DNA of 27,660 nt from CAKZKT01 sp034434235 (GTDB taxonomy: Bacteria > Chloroflexota > Anaerolineae > CG2-30-64-16): assembly GCA_034434235.1 (NCBI GenBank), contig DAOTZV010000206.1, positions 1-27,660 of the forward strand. The letters run 5' to 3'. Below the pieces are notes generated by a model. The model saw nothing but the letters and a program-made list of their open reading frames with translations, ran no database searches and was not told the DNA's origin. This document shows positions 7,449-15,161 of the stretch, piece by piece (the first letter of the stretch is position 1; each line of letters starts with the position of its first letter). Position numbers and translations under genes: made by a program.

Positions 7449-8894
7449 CTAGAAATCCGGCCCGAAATCGGCCTGGAACGCCGCCACCAGCCGCGCGCCC
7501 CAATCATCGAGCGGCGCCAGCCGGCCGAAGAAAAAGCGCAGCACCGGCGGTTCTTCCACGAAACGTAGCCCGCCGACCAGATCCCGGTGCGCATAGAGCC
7601 ACGCCAGGCGATCCACCGTATACTCGATGTGCGACATGGTGTAGACCCGCCGCGGCAGGGCCAACCGGGCCAGCTCCAGGTCGGCGTACACATCGTTCCC
7701 CTGCGCATCCCGATCGGTCGAGATGGTGCCGCGCTCCATGCTGCGCACGCCCGAAGCCAGATAGATCGCCGCGGCCAGCGCGCCGGCCGGATATTGCGAC
7801 TGCGGCAGGTGCGGCAGGAAGCGCCTGGCGTCTACGTGACATGCCAGGCCGCCGGCCGGCGTGACGACCGGCACCCCCTTCTCCAGGAGTCGCGCCACGA
7901 AGTATTCGATGAATTCCGGCGTCGCGCCCGCGACGCTTTCATCCGTCATCTCCCGAATCCCCACGGCCATCGCTTCGACTTCTTTGGTGGACATGCCGCC
8001 GTAGGTGGCAAACCCCTCATAGACCGGCAACCAGGGCAGGATCCGGTCGTAATACTCTTTCCGGTTGGTGGCGATCAACCCCCCGCGCACCGAAGTGCTC
8101 TTGCGGCCCGAGAGGTAAAGGATATCCACGTAGCGCATCATCTCGCGGAAGATCTCGGCCAGGGGGCGGCCCGCGTAGCCCGGCTCGCGCTGGCGGATGA
8201 AATAGGCGTTCTCGGAGATCAGACTGCCGTCGAAGACGAGCGGGATGCCGTGCGCCGAGGCCAGCTCTTTGACCTGGCGCAGGTTCTCCAGCGCGAACGG
8301 TTGCCCGCCGATCAGGTTGGTGGTGGCTTCCATGCGCACGTAAGCGATCCTGTCCGCGCCATACTGGCGGATGGCCGCCTCGAACTTGCTCAGGTCCAGA
8401 TTGCCCTTGAACGGCGCACGGCTTTGCGTGTTCAGCGCCTCATCCCCGAAGATCTCGAGCACCGTGCCGCCCGCCAGCTCGACGTGCGCCTTGCTGGTGG
8501 TGAAGTGATAGTTCATCAGCACCACGTCGCCGGGCTTGACGAACGCCTTCGCCAGCAGATGTTCGGCCGCGCGGCCCTGATGGACCGGCATCACGTACGC
8601 GAAGCCCAACACATCTTGCACCGCCTCCGCCAGCCGGTAGAAGCTCTCCGAGCCGGCATAGGCGTCGTCCGCAACCATCATGGACGCGAGCTGCTGATCG
8701 CTCATCGCGTTGGTGCCGCTGTCGGTCAACATGTCCAGGAAGATGTCGCGGGTGCGCAAGAGGAACGTGTTGTAGCCGGCCTGCTCGATCGCGGCCAGGC
8801 GACGACTGGCCGGCGGCAGGCTCGTCCTTTGCACCACCTTCACCTTGTGCATCTCAACGGGAATGGTGCGACCGTCGGATAGTTTGATTTTCAC
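7449..8894 (-). CDS. PLP-dependent beta-eliminating lyase, tyrosine phenol-lyase/tryptophanase family
   Basis: A 481-residue fold-type I PLP enzyme. Family members cleave tyrosine to phenol or tryptophan to indole, with pyruvate and ammonia. Seen: LLTDSGTNAMSD (56-66), AYAGSESFY, HQGR (105-108), the cofactor Asp222 in FDGS, Schiff-base Lys265 in SGRKS, YEGFATYGG, GVRSMERG (with Arg388) and LPRRVYT. SMERG is the tyrosine phenol-lyase version of a motif that in tryptophanase lacks the Arg. Oddly, the position matching the cofactor-contacting Arg of both enzymes (Arg217 in tyrosine phenol-lyase, Arg226 in tryptophanase) is Leu225 here. The start is GTG 8892-8894, with AGGAGAG about 7 bases upstream. 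The substrate is uncertain; it may be another aromatic or beta-substituted amino acid. Confidence 0.88.
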   Translation of the reverse strand: MKIKLSDGRTIPVEMHKVKVVQRTSLPPASRRLAAIEQAGYNTFLLRTRDIFLDMLTDSGTNAMSDQQLASMMVADDAYAGSESFYRLAEAVQDVLGFAYVMPVHQGRAAEHLLAKAFVKPGDVVLMNYHFTTSKAHVELAGGTVLEIFGDEALNTQSRAPFKGNLDLSKFEAAIRQYGADRIAYVRMEATTNLIGGQPFALENLRQVKELASAHGIPLVFDGSLISENAYFIRQREPGYAGRPLAEIFREMMRYVDILYLSGRKSTSVRGGLIATNRKEYYDRILPWLPVYEGFATYGGMSTKEVEAMAVGIREMTDESVAGATPEFIEYFVARLLEKGVPVVTPAGGLACHVDARRFLPHLPQSQYPAGALAAAIYLASGVRSMERGTISTDRDAQGNDVYADLELARLALPRRVYTMSHIEYTVDRLAWLYAHRDLVGGLRFVEEPPVLRFFFGRLAPLDDWGARLVAAFQADFGPDF

Positions 8895-8941
8895 GATGGC
8901 TCTCTCCTGATGAAAAAATGCCCTGAAGGGGAACGGTCGCT

Positions 8942-8969
8942 ATTATGGCACGGTTGGCCGGAATTGCAA
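8942..8969 (-). promoter_or_regulatory. promoter for the lyase gene
   Basis: On the minus strand, TTGCAA (8964-8969), a 16-base spacer ending in TGC, and CATAAT (8942-8947) form an extended -10 promoter about 48 bases before the GTG start. The TTGCAA hexamer is self-complementary and lies between the two divergent -10 elements. Confidence 0.65.
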
Positions 8970-8980
8970 AGTTCAGGTTG

Positions 8981-8989
8981 TGGTATACT
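8981..8989 (+). promoter_or_regulatory. extended -10 promoter of the DUF58 gene, probably leaderless
   Basis: TGG followed by TATACT (8984-8989) is a good extended -10. The ATG at 8997-8999 is only 7 bases further on, where transcription would be expected to begin, and no ribosome-binding site precedes it. No -35 at normal spacing is visible (TTGCAA is only 14 bases away). Confidence 0.6.
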
Positions 8990-8996
8990 TTCAGTC

Positions 8997-10307
8997 ATGG
9001 ATCACGAGTCGTCCGTCGTCCGTCGCCTGCGGCCCGCCGGCCCGCTCCCTTTCATCGCCTGGGGCCTGCTCCTCTTCGTCCAACTGATCAGCCCGGCGAA
9101 TGCCTGGAGCTGGCTGCTGGTGGGGTTGACCCTGCTGCTGGCGATCAACTTCTATTGGGCATGGAACCTGTACCGCCGCGTGACCCTGGAGCGCAAGATG
9201 ACCGGCGCGTGGGTGGTGGCCGGCGATCAGTTGCGCGAAGACTTCACCCTGGTGAACGACTCGCCGCTGCCGGTGTTGTGGGCGCGCGTGCACGATCGCT
9301 CGGCCGTGCCCGGCTATCGCGCCGATCGGGTGGAATCGGCGGCCGGCCGCCAGCAGCGGCGCTGGACCTACGCGGGCGTATGTCAGCGGCGGGGCGTCTT
9401 CCGCCTCGGCCCCACCGACCTGATCATGGCCGACCCGTGCGGCTTCTTCCAGGTGACCCACCACTACACGGCGACCACCACCCTCACGGTCTATCCGCGC
9501 GCCTCCTACCTGCCCGACCTGCAACTGCCGCGCGGCCGCGCGCCGGGCCGCGCGGCCACCTCCGAGCGCGCGCCGGAAGATACGATCACCATCGGCGGGC
9601 TGCGACCCTATCTGCCGGGCGATAGCCTGCGGCGCATCCACTGGCGGGCCACCGCCCATCACGACCATCTGATGGTGCGCGAGTTCGAGCGAGAGCCCAC
9701 CGGCGACCTGTGGCTGGTGGTGGATATGGACGCGGCCGTGCAGGCGGGCCAGGGCGCGGAGGCCACCCAGGAATACGCGGTGATCCTGGCCGCTTCCATC
9801 GCGGCCCAATATGCCCGCGGGGGCGAACGTCGCGCGGTCGGCCTGCTCATGTCGGGCCGGGCGCCGACGCTCCTTTCCCCCGCGGCCGGCCCCGAACAGC
9901 TCTGGCGCATCTTGCACGCGCTCGCCGAGGCCGAGCCGGACGGCGGGCAGTCGCTGGACGCGCTGCTGGCCCAGGCCGGAGCGAACCTGCGCAGCGGCCG
10001 CACGGTGGTCGTCATCACGCCGTCGCAAGATGGCGCATGGGTGGCGCCGCTGCTCCCGCTGATGGCGCGCGGCAACGCGGTTACGGCCGTGCTCATAGAT
10101 AGCGCCAGCTTCGATCCGCCGGCCGGCTCGGCCGAGGGGCTATTCGGCCTGCGCAGCTTGCTGGCGCAACAGCGCATCTCGTCCTACGTGGTGAGCCAGG
10201 GCTTCCCGTTCCGGCCGATCGAGCGCATTCGCCGCCAACGCCGCGCCTTGAAGACGCTCGCCGGCTTCGGCCGCGTGGTGCAGATCGAGGTGGAAGAGGA
10301 AGTATGA
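8997..10307 (+). CDS. DUF58 domain membrane protein
   Basis: A 436-residue protein with two N-terminal membrane helices (about 16-32 and 37-55), a beta-rich middle region and the DUF58 signature RPYLPGDSLRRIHWRATA (203-220), followed by a von Willebrand A-like core (LWLVVDMDAA at 238, TVVVITPS near 335). DUF58 proteins are typically encoded with a MoxR AAA+ ATPase and a TgpA-like transglutaminase; here only the transglutaminase follows, 24 bases downstream, and no moxR gene is present in the window. Their biochemical job is unsettled; a cell-envelope role is usually proposed. I start at ATG 8997: the frame is open 29 codons further up, but that extension runs through the promoter and has no membrane-protein character. 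Confidence 0.88.
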   Translation: MDHESSVVRRLRPAGPLPFIAWGLLLFVQLISPANAWSWLLVGLTLLLAINFYWAWNLYRRVTLERKMTGAWVVAGDQLREDFTLVNDSPLPVLWARVHDRSAVPGYRADRVESAAGRQQRRWTYAGVCQRRGVFRLGPTDLIMADPCGFFQVTHHYTATTTLTVYPRASYLPDLQLPRGRAPGRAATSERAPEDTITIGGLRPYLPGDSLRRIHWRATAHHDHLMVREFEREPTGDLWLVVDMDAAVQAGQGAEATQEYAVILAASIAAQYARGGERRAVGLLMSGRAPTLLSPAAGPEQLWRILHALAEAEPDGGQSLDALLAQAGANLRSGRTVVVITPSQDGAWVAPLLPLMARGNAVTAVLIDSASFDPPAGSAEGLFGLRSLLAQQRISSYVVSQGFPFRPIERIRRQRRALKTLAGFGRVVQIEVEEEV

Positions 10308-10331
10308 GCCGGACCGCACAGGAGAGGCACG

Positions 10332-12755
10332 ATGGCCGGTAACGCCGCCCTGGAACGCGATGTCGAGACGCCCCTCATCGGTCGTCTGCTCCGGCGCTGG
10401 CGGCCGCGCGAGGGATGGCTGATCCTGGCTCTGGCGTGGCTGGGCGTCATCGCGCTGCCGGCCGCCGCCGTCGAGGGCCGGTTGCTCGCCGGCATCGAAG
10501 TGACCCTGCTGTTGAGCACCCTGGGACTCCTCTTCGGCTGGTGGGCGGGGCATCGGCCGTGGCGCGGGGTGTTCGTCGCGGCGATCGGCCTGGCGACGGG
10601 CACGGCCGCCACCCTCATCTGGGGCGTCCACGTGGTGAGCCTGGTCCGCCTGCCGGCCATCGCGTGGGAGATCGGCCGCCGGCTGGCGTGGCTGCTTGCC
10701 TGCGCGGCGTGGGAGGCGTGTCGGCGCCCCGCGCCGTCCCTTGCCGCGCTTCAGGATCAGATCGGCCGGCTGGCCGATTTCGGCCAGCGGGTGGGCTGGT
10801 GGATCAACGGCGCGCTCACGGGCCGCGGCATCCCCGACAACCTGGTGGTGGTCGGCTTTGCTGCTCTGCTCGCCTGGTGCCTGGCCGCCTGGGCCGGCTG
10901 GTGGCTGGCCCGACGGGGCCGGGCCTTCGTGGCGCTTTTCCCCACCGGCTTCTTTTTGCCGCAACAGGTCTACAACGCCGATGCCGGCCAGATGTGGCTG
11001 CTCGTCTTCCTGGCCGCGCTCACGCTGCTGCTCGTCATCGCCGGGTTCCACCGCCTGGAACGGGAATGGGATGCCGCCGGCATAGACTATTCCACAGAGC
11101 TGCGCCTCGACGCCGCGCTGATCGCGGCCGGACTGACGCTGATCGTGTTGACCCTCTCGCCGCTGTTGCCGGGCCTCTCGCCGCGCGCCATCTCCGAGGC
11201 GTTCTGGCGCATCTTCGAGGAACCATACCGCCGCGTCGAGGAGCAGATGGCGCAGAGCTTCCCGGGGGTCGAGAGCCGGCGCTCGTTGGTGCCGCCAATG
11301 GGCGTGGCCGCGGGCGGCCTGCCGCGCGCCCATCTGTTGGGCGGCCGGCCCGAGCTGAGCCGGGAGATCGCGCTGCGAGTACAGGTGCGGGGCGCCCGGC
11401 CCGGGGAGAGCCTCTACTGGCGCGGCCAAACCTTTGCCACCTACACCGGCCGCGGGTGGGCCGAAACGCCCATCACCCCCAACCAGAAGCTGCTGCAACT
11501 GGACCTGGGGCCGGGCGAGCCGTGGACGGCCGTCCAGTTGCCGCTGCGCCGCAACGTCCTGGCCTCCGTCCAGGTGGAGAACGCCACGCGGGCCGTGCTC
11601 TACGCGCCGGGGGAACCGGTCTCGGTGGATCGGCCCTATCGGGCGACGTTGCGCGCGACCGGCGAGCTGATCTCCCTCTCCGCGCCGGGCGGCCCCGACC
11701 GCTACACGGTGCTCGGCGCGGTGGCCGACCCCAGCCCGGCCGCGCTGCGGGCCGCGGCGCGCGCGTATGCCGCGGACATCGTCGCCGCCTATCTGCAACT
11801 CCCCGCCGATCTGCCGACCGCCCTGGCCGACTACGCGGCCGCCGTCACCGCGGCCGCAACGACCCCCTACGACAAGGCGCTGGCGATCGAGGCGGCGCTG
11901 CGCAAGCTGCCCTACACGCTGGATGTGCCCACCCCGCCGAAGGATCGGGAGCTGGTCTCCTGGTTTCTGTTCGACCTGCGGCAGGGCTACTGCGACTACT
12001 TTGCAAGCGCCATGGTGGTATTGGCCCGGCTGAACGGCGTGCCGGCCCGGCTGGCGGTGGGCTATGCCTCGGGCGCCTACGACCCGCAGGAAGGCCGCTA
12101 TGTCGTCACCGAGATGGACGCGCATTCCTGGCCCGAGCTCTATTTCCCCGGCCTGGGATGGATCCCCTTCGAGCCGACGCCGGCGCGCGCGGTGCCTCAG
12201 CGCAGCTCGACGGCCCTCTTGCCGGCCGATCTGGATGAGCCGGATCGGCCGGCCCCCGATCTGGACGCCGGCCTGGCGGAATTGCGCGAGCTGGCCGCAG
12301 CCGAAGCGAGCATCTCGACGCGCGGGCTATGGGCCCGGCGAATCGCCGGACTGCTCAACCTGTTGTTGTTCGTCGCGTTTGTCGGCGGGATGGCGGCGCG
12401 AAACGGCCGCCGGCAAGAGGGCGCCGACGCGGCTTACGACCGGCTGGTGCGCTGGGGCCGACGGCTGGGCCGGCCGGTCGCTCCGTCCGATACTCCGCGC
12501 TCTTACGCCGCGGGCGTGATCGCGGCCGCCGGCCGCATCGCGGCCAACGTGCGGCCGGCCCCGTCGCAGCTCGCCCACGCCGAAGCCGTAGTGCGGACGC
12601 AAGTACCCCAACTGACCACCGCGTTCGAGGCCGGGCTCTATGCGCCGGAAGATGCGCGGCCCACGCAAGCGGAAGACCAACGGCGCTACATCGAGCTATG
12701 GCAGGCGCTCCGCCGCCTCTGGTGGGCGAAGTTGAGGCGATCGCTTCGGCCGTGA
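10332..12755 (+). CDS. TgpA-like membrane transglutaminase domain protein
   Basis: An 807-residue protein. The N-terminal part holds several membrane helices (clusters around residues 30-110, 170-195, 210-240 and 255-280), then a large extracytoplasmic region with a transglutaminase-like cysteine-protease domain: Cys554 in RQGYCDYFAS, VPARLAVGYASG, His598 in MDAHSWPEL and GWIPFEPTP (acidic Glu614). A further membrane helix lies around residue 672, followed by a cytoplasmic C-terminal domain like DUF4129. This is the architecture of Pseudomonas TgpA. RBS GGAGAGG lies about 5 bases before the ATG. It is co-transcribed with the DUF58 gene. The catalytic Cys-His pair is intact, so the enzyme is probably active, perhaps on envelope proteins; its substrate is unknown. 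Confidence 0.9.
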   Translation: MAGNAALERDVETPLIGRLLRRWRPREGWLILALAWLGVIALPAAAVEGRLLAGIEVTLLLSTLGLLFGWWAGHRPWRGVFVAAIGLATGTAATLIWGVHVVSLVRLPAIAWEIGRRLAWLLACAAWEACRRPAPSLAALQDQIGRLADFGQRVGWWINGALTGRGIPDNLVVVGFAALLAWCLAAWAGWWLARRGRAFVALFPTGFFLPQQVYNADAGQMWLLVFLAALTLLLVIAGFHRLEREWDAAGIDYSTELRLDAALIAAGLTLIVLTLSPLLPGLSPRAISEAFWRIFEEPYRRVEEQMAQSFPGVESRRSLVPPMGVAAGGLPRAHLLGGRPELSREIALRVQVRGARPGESLYWRGQTFATYTGRGWAETPITPNQKLLQLDLGPGEPWTAVQLPLRRNVLASVQVENATRAVLYAPGEPVSVDRPYRATLRATGELISLSAPGGPDRYTVLGAVADPSPAALRAAARAYAADIVAAYLQLPADLPTALADYAAAVTAAATTPYDKALAIEAALRKLPYTLDVPTPPKDRELVSWFLFDLRQGYCDYFASAMVVLARLNGVPARLAVGYASGAYDPQEGRYVVTEMDAHSWPELYFPGLGWIPFEPTPARAVPQRSSTALLPADLDEPDRPAPDLDAGLAELRELAAAEASISTRGLWARRIAGLLNLLLFVAFVGGMAARNGRRQEGADAAYDRLVRWGRRLGRPVAPSDTPRSYAAGVIAAAGRIAANVRPAPSQLAHAEAVVRTQVPQLTTAFEAGLYAPEDARPTQAEDQRRYIELWQALRRLWWAKLRRSLRP

Positions 12756-12776
12756 AGCGCGTTGCCGCTTTGGACT

Positions 12777-12794
12777 GCGGGGACGTGTCCCCGC
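12777..12794. terminator. hairpin between convergent genes
   Basis: GCGGGGAC / GTCCCCGC, a perfect 8-base inverted repeat with a GT centre, followed on the + strand by TTTGGTTT. It lies between the transglutaminase stop (12755) and the PDZ gene stop (12811), so it can serve both strands. The CGGGGACGTGTCCCCG core also looks like a REP element. Confidence 0.6.
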
Positions 12795-12810
12795 TTTGGT
12801 TTGCGACGCG

Positions 12811-13356
12811 TCAATCCCCCGGCTGCGGCGTGGCGCGTTGCCCCGGCAGTTCGGCGTACATCACCCCCAGATAGGGCCGCTGCGCATCGTCCGGATGCGC
12901 GGCAAGGGTGACCGTGACCGTGCGCGTGTTGCCCGCGCGCCAGACCGTCAACGTCACCTTGTCGCCCGGCTTGCGCTGTGCGATGAGGTCGGCCAGGCGA
13001 TGGTTGGCGTCCACCGGCGTGTTGTCCACCTGGGTGATCACATCGCCGGTGCGCAGGCCCGCTTCGGCCGCGGGCGTATTCGCCATCACCTCCTGGATCA
13101 GCGCGCCGGCCCGCGGGAAGAACCCGCCCGGTCGCAGCGGCAAGGCCGGCGTGGGCGCCTGCGGCGTCCGCCATTGCGGCGCGGGCGCTGGCGGCAGCCA
13201 CGGCAACGCCGGCATCGCGCGGCCGGCGGCCGACCGGCCGATCAGATAGCCGCCGGCTCCGCCGACTGCCAGCCCCAGACAAAGCCCCAGCAAGAGAGCA
13301 ACGAGACCCGTAATGACCGCGATCAACGCGGTGCGATTCTTCGGTGCATCTTCCAT
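12811..13356 (-). CDS. membrane-anchored PDZ domain protein
   Basis: A 181-residue protein: a single N-terminal membrane helix (about 9-31), a Pro/Ala-rich linker (48-78), then one PDZ domain (about 84-155) with the usual features AGALIQEVMANTPAAEAGL, TGDVITQVDNTPV and GDKVTLTVWRAG. It is like the PDZ part of HtrA/DegP proteases, but there is no protease domain, and the chain ends soon after. Such proteins may hand unfolded envelope proteins to partners or recognise C-termini. ATG 13354-13356 has GAGGAG about 8 bases upstream; the longer frame upstream crosses the promoter. It is transcribed divergently from the kamA operon. Confidence 0.87.
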   Translation of the reverse strand: MEDAPKNRTALIAVITGLVALLLGLCLGLAVGGAGGYLIGRSAAGRAMPALPWLPPAPAPQWRTPQAPTPALPLRPGGFFPRAGALIQEVMANTPAAEAGLRTGDVITQVDNTPVDANHRLADLIAQRKPGDKVTLTVWRAGNTRTVTVTLAAHPDDAQRPYLGVMYAELPGQRATPQPGD

Positions 13357-13378
13357 TTCTCTGTCTCCTCGCGCGGCT

Positions 13379-13407
13379 ATCATACCATGCGGTGCGGCAA
13401 ACGGCAA
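13379..13407 (-). promoter_or_regulatory. promoter of the PDZ gene
   Basis: On the minus strand, TTGCCG (13402-13407), a 17-base spacer ending in TGG, and TATGAT (13379-13384): both a -35/-10 pair and an extended -10. The ATG follows 22 bases later, after a GAGGAG site. Confidence 0.7.
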
Positions 13408-13445
13408 AGGCCCAACGTCGGTCGTGCAAACGGTGCATGCCGGAA

Positions 13446-13473
13446 TTGACAATGGGGGCCATCCTGCTACAAT
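13446..13473 (+). promoter_or_regulatory. promoter of the kamA operon
   Basis: Perfect TTGACA (13446-13451), a 16-base spacer ending in TGC, and TACAAT (13468-13473). Transcription from about 13480 would leave a leader of about 270 bases before kamA. No other gene is seen in that stretch; it holds the hairpin at 13565-13598 and two REP-like elements. Confidence 0.75.
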
Positions 13474-13564
13474 AGGAGTAACGCCAACCTCGTTTCGGCT
13501 TTCCCCGAACTGAGCGCGCTCCTGCAGCTCTTGCCCGTCACGCGATCATCATCTCTGATCTGTA

Positions 13565-13598
13565 CGCCGCTTGTAGACAACGTTGTCATCAGGCGGCG
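13565..13598 (+). promoter_or_regulatory. structured element in the kamA leader
   Basis: The outer stem CGCCGC (13565-13570) pairs with GCGGCG (13593-13598). Inside it is the 12-base perfect palindrome GACAACGTTGTC (13576-13587), joined by 5-base strands that partly pair. It can fold as an RNA hairpin with an internal loop, or the palindrome could be a protein-binding site. There is no T-run, so it is not a terminator by itself. It does not look like the lysine riboswitch. Confidence 0.4.
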
Positions 13599-13625
13599 CG
13601 TCGCGCGCGGGAACCTGCAGCAATG

Positions 13626-13713
13626 ACGTGCCGGGCACCCCTCAAGGTGCCCGGCATGTGAAACCTGGATCGGCAAGCACGTGCCAGGCGTCTTCGAAGG
13701 TGCCCGGCACATG
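13626..13713. repeat. two REP-like GTGCCnGGCAC hairpins in the kamA leader
   Basis: The first element (13626-13659) has arms CGTGCCGGGCACC and GGTGCCCGGCATG with one mismatch. The second (13678-13713) runs from CACGTGCCAGGCG to GTGCCCGGCACATG and is less perfect. They share the core of the elements at 173-206 and 23511-23545. Since they are downstream of the kamA promoter they would be part of its mRNA leader. Confidence 0.75.
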
Positions 13714-13747
13714 AACCTAAACCCATATCATTCAGGAGTACATCACC

Positions 13748-15157
13748 ATGTTTGACGTAGCAGAACTGATGGAAAAAAGCGAAGAACCTCCCCAACAGAG
13801 CGCGATCGAGGAGCCTCCTCACCGTCGCAGCTCCGCGGCCGCGCGCCGGCCGGCCCTGTGGGCCAACGTGCCGGATGCACAGTGGAACGACTGGCGCTGG
13901 CAGCTCAGCCATCGGCTGAACTCGCTGGAAGAGCTGAGCCAGATCATCAACCTGACCGAAGATGAGATCGCGGGCTTGCGCAGCCACCATTTCCGCGTGG
14001 ACATCACCCCGTACTTCGCTTCGTTGATCGCCCCCGACGACCCGAACTGCCCGATCCGCCGCCAGGTCATCCCGACCTCGCGCGAGCTGGCCGCGTTCGA
14101 CGGCATGCATGTGGATTCGCTCAACGAAGACGGACACAGTCCGGTGCCGGGCCTGGTCCACCGCTATCCCGATCGAGTCTTGATGCTGGTCACCACCCAG
14201 TGCGCCAGCTACTGCCGCTATTGCACGCGCAGCCGCATTGTGGGCAATCCGGCCGCGCAATTCAGCCGTAGCGATTACGACGCGCAGATTGATTACATCG
14301 CGCGCACGCCCCAGGTGCGCGATGTGCTCCTGTCGGGCGGCGATCCCTTGATCTTGCCCCCGCGCATCCTGGAGGATCTGTTGCGCCGGTTGCGCGCCAT
14401 CGAGCACGTCGAGATCATTCGGATCGGCACGCGCGTGCCGGTCTTCCTGCCGCAGCGGATCACGGCCGATCTGGTGGCGATGTTGCGTCAGTTCCATCCG
14501 CTGTGGATGAACATCCACTTCAACCACGCCAGGGAGCTGACGCCGGAAGTTGCCGAAGCGCTCGCACGGTTGGCCGATGCCGGCATCCCGCTCGGCTCGC
14601 AGACCGTGCTCCTGGCCGGCATCAACGACTCGGTCGAAGTGATCACCGAGCTGGTGCATAAGCTGGTACGCCACCGCGTCCGGCCCTACTACCTGTACCA
14701 GTGCGACCTGGTGGCGGGCGCCGGGCACTTCCGCACGACCATCAGCAAGGGGATCGAGATCATCGAGGGGTTGCGCGGCCACACGTCGGGTTACGCCATC
14801 CCCACCTACGTGGTGGATGCGCCGGGCGGCGGCGGGAAGATCCCGGTGATGCCGCAATATCTGATCAGCCAGGCGCCGGGCAAGGTGGTGCTGCGCAACT
14901 TCGAGGGGTTCATCACCACCTACGACGAGCCGAACGACTACACCGGCCACACGGTGGCCCGGCCCGAGCATCCCCGGCCCCGCCAGGAAGAGGGCCAGGA
15001 GGGGATCGCCGGGCTGTTGGCCGGCCGCGCCGATCACATCAAGCCTCAGGGCTTCGATGCCGTGCACGCCCGCGGCCGCGCCGGGCTGCCGATCGCGGGC
15101 ACGATCATCTGGGACGCGGCGCAGCCGGAGGCCGTCGCCGATCACAGGAGCGGATGA
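13748..15157 (+). CDS. kamA: lysine 2,3-aminomutase (KamA family radical SAM enzyme)
   Basis: A 469-residue radical SAM, PLP-dependent aminomutase that moves the alpha-amino group of L-lysine to carbon 3, giving L-beta-lysine. Seen: the cluster motif Cys152-x3-Cys156-x2-Cys159 (CASYCRYC), SGGDPL, the PLP lysine Lys364 in GGGGKIP, and the two aspartates that hold the substrate side-chain amine in the clostridial enzyme, Asp320 in YQCDLVAGAGHFRT and Asp357 in VVDAPGGGG. The glutamate-specific relatives replace these two, so lysine is the likely substrate. Residues 1-40 are an extra, charged, low-complexity N-terminus. AGGAG lies 9 bases before the ATG. The ATP-grasp ligase starts 4 bases after the stop, which suggests a shared pathway. 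No ablB-type beta-lysine acetyltransferase is in the window. Confidence 0.92.
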   Translation: MFDVAELMEKSEEPPQQSAIEEPPHRRSSAAARRPALWANVPDAQWNDWRWQLSHRLNSLEELSQIINLTEDEIAGLRSHHFRVDITPYFASLIAPDDPNCPIRRQVIPTSRELAAFDGMHVDSLNEDGHSPVPGLVHRYPDRVLMLVTTQCASYCRYCTRSRIVGNPAAQFSRSDYDAQIDYIARTPQVRDVLLSGGDPLILPPRILEDLLRRLRAIEHVEIIRIGTRVPVFLPQRITADLVAMLRQFHPLWMNIHFNHARELTPEVAEALARLADAGIPLGSQTVLLAGINDSVEVITELVHKLVRHRVRPYYLYQCDLVAGAGHFRTTISKGIEIIEGLRGHTSGYAIPTYVVDAPGGGGKIPVMPQYLISQAPGKVVLRNFEGFITTYDEPNDYTGHTVARPEHPRPRQEEGQEGIAGLLAGRADHIKPQGFDAVHARGRAGLPIAGTIIWDAAQPEAVADHRSG

Positions 15158-15161
15158 TCCC

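Noticed and set aside
10140..12125. A 661-codon minus-strand frame opposite the DUF58/transglutaminase genes
   Set aside because: Low-complexity Arg/Gln/Gly/His composition, no motifs, no ribosome site; the + strand has clear catalytic motifs.
13480..13747. Lysine riboswitch in front of kamA
   Set aside because: I do not see the five-helix core or its conserved sequences; only a short hairpin and REP-like repeats are visible.
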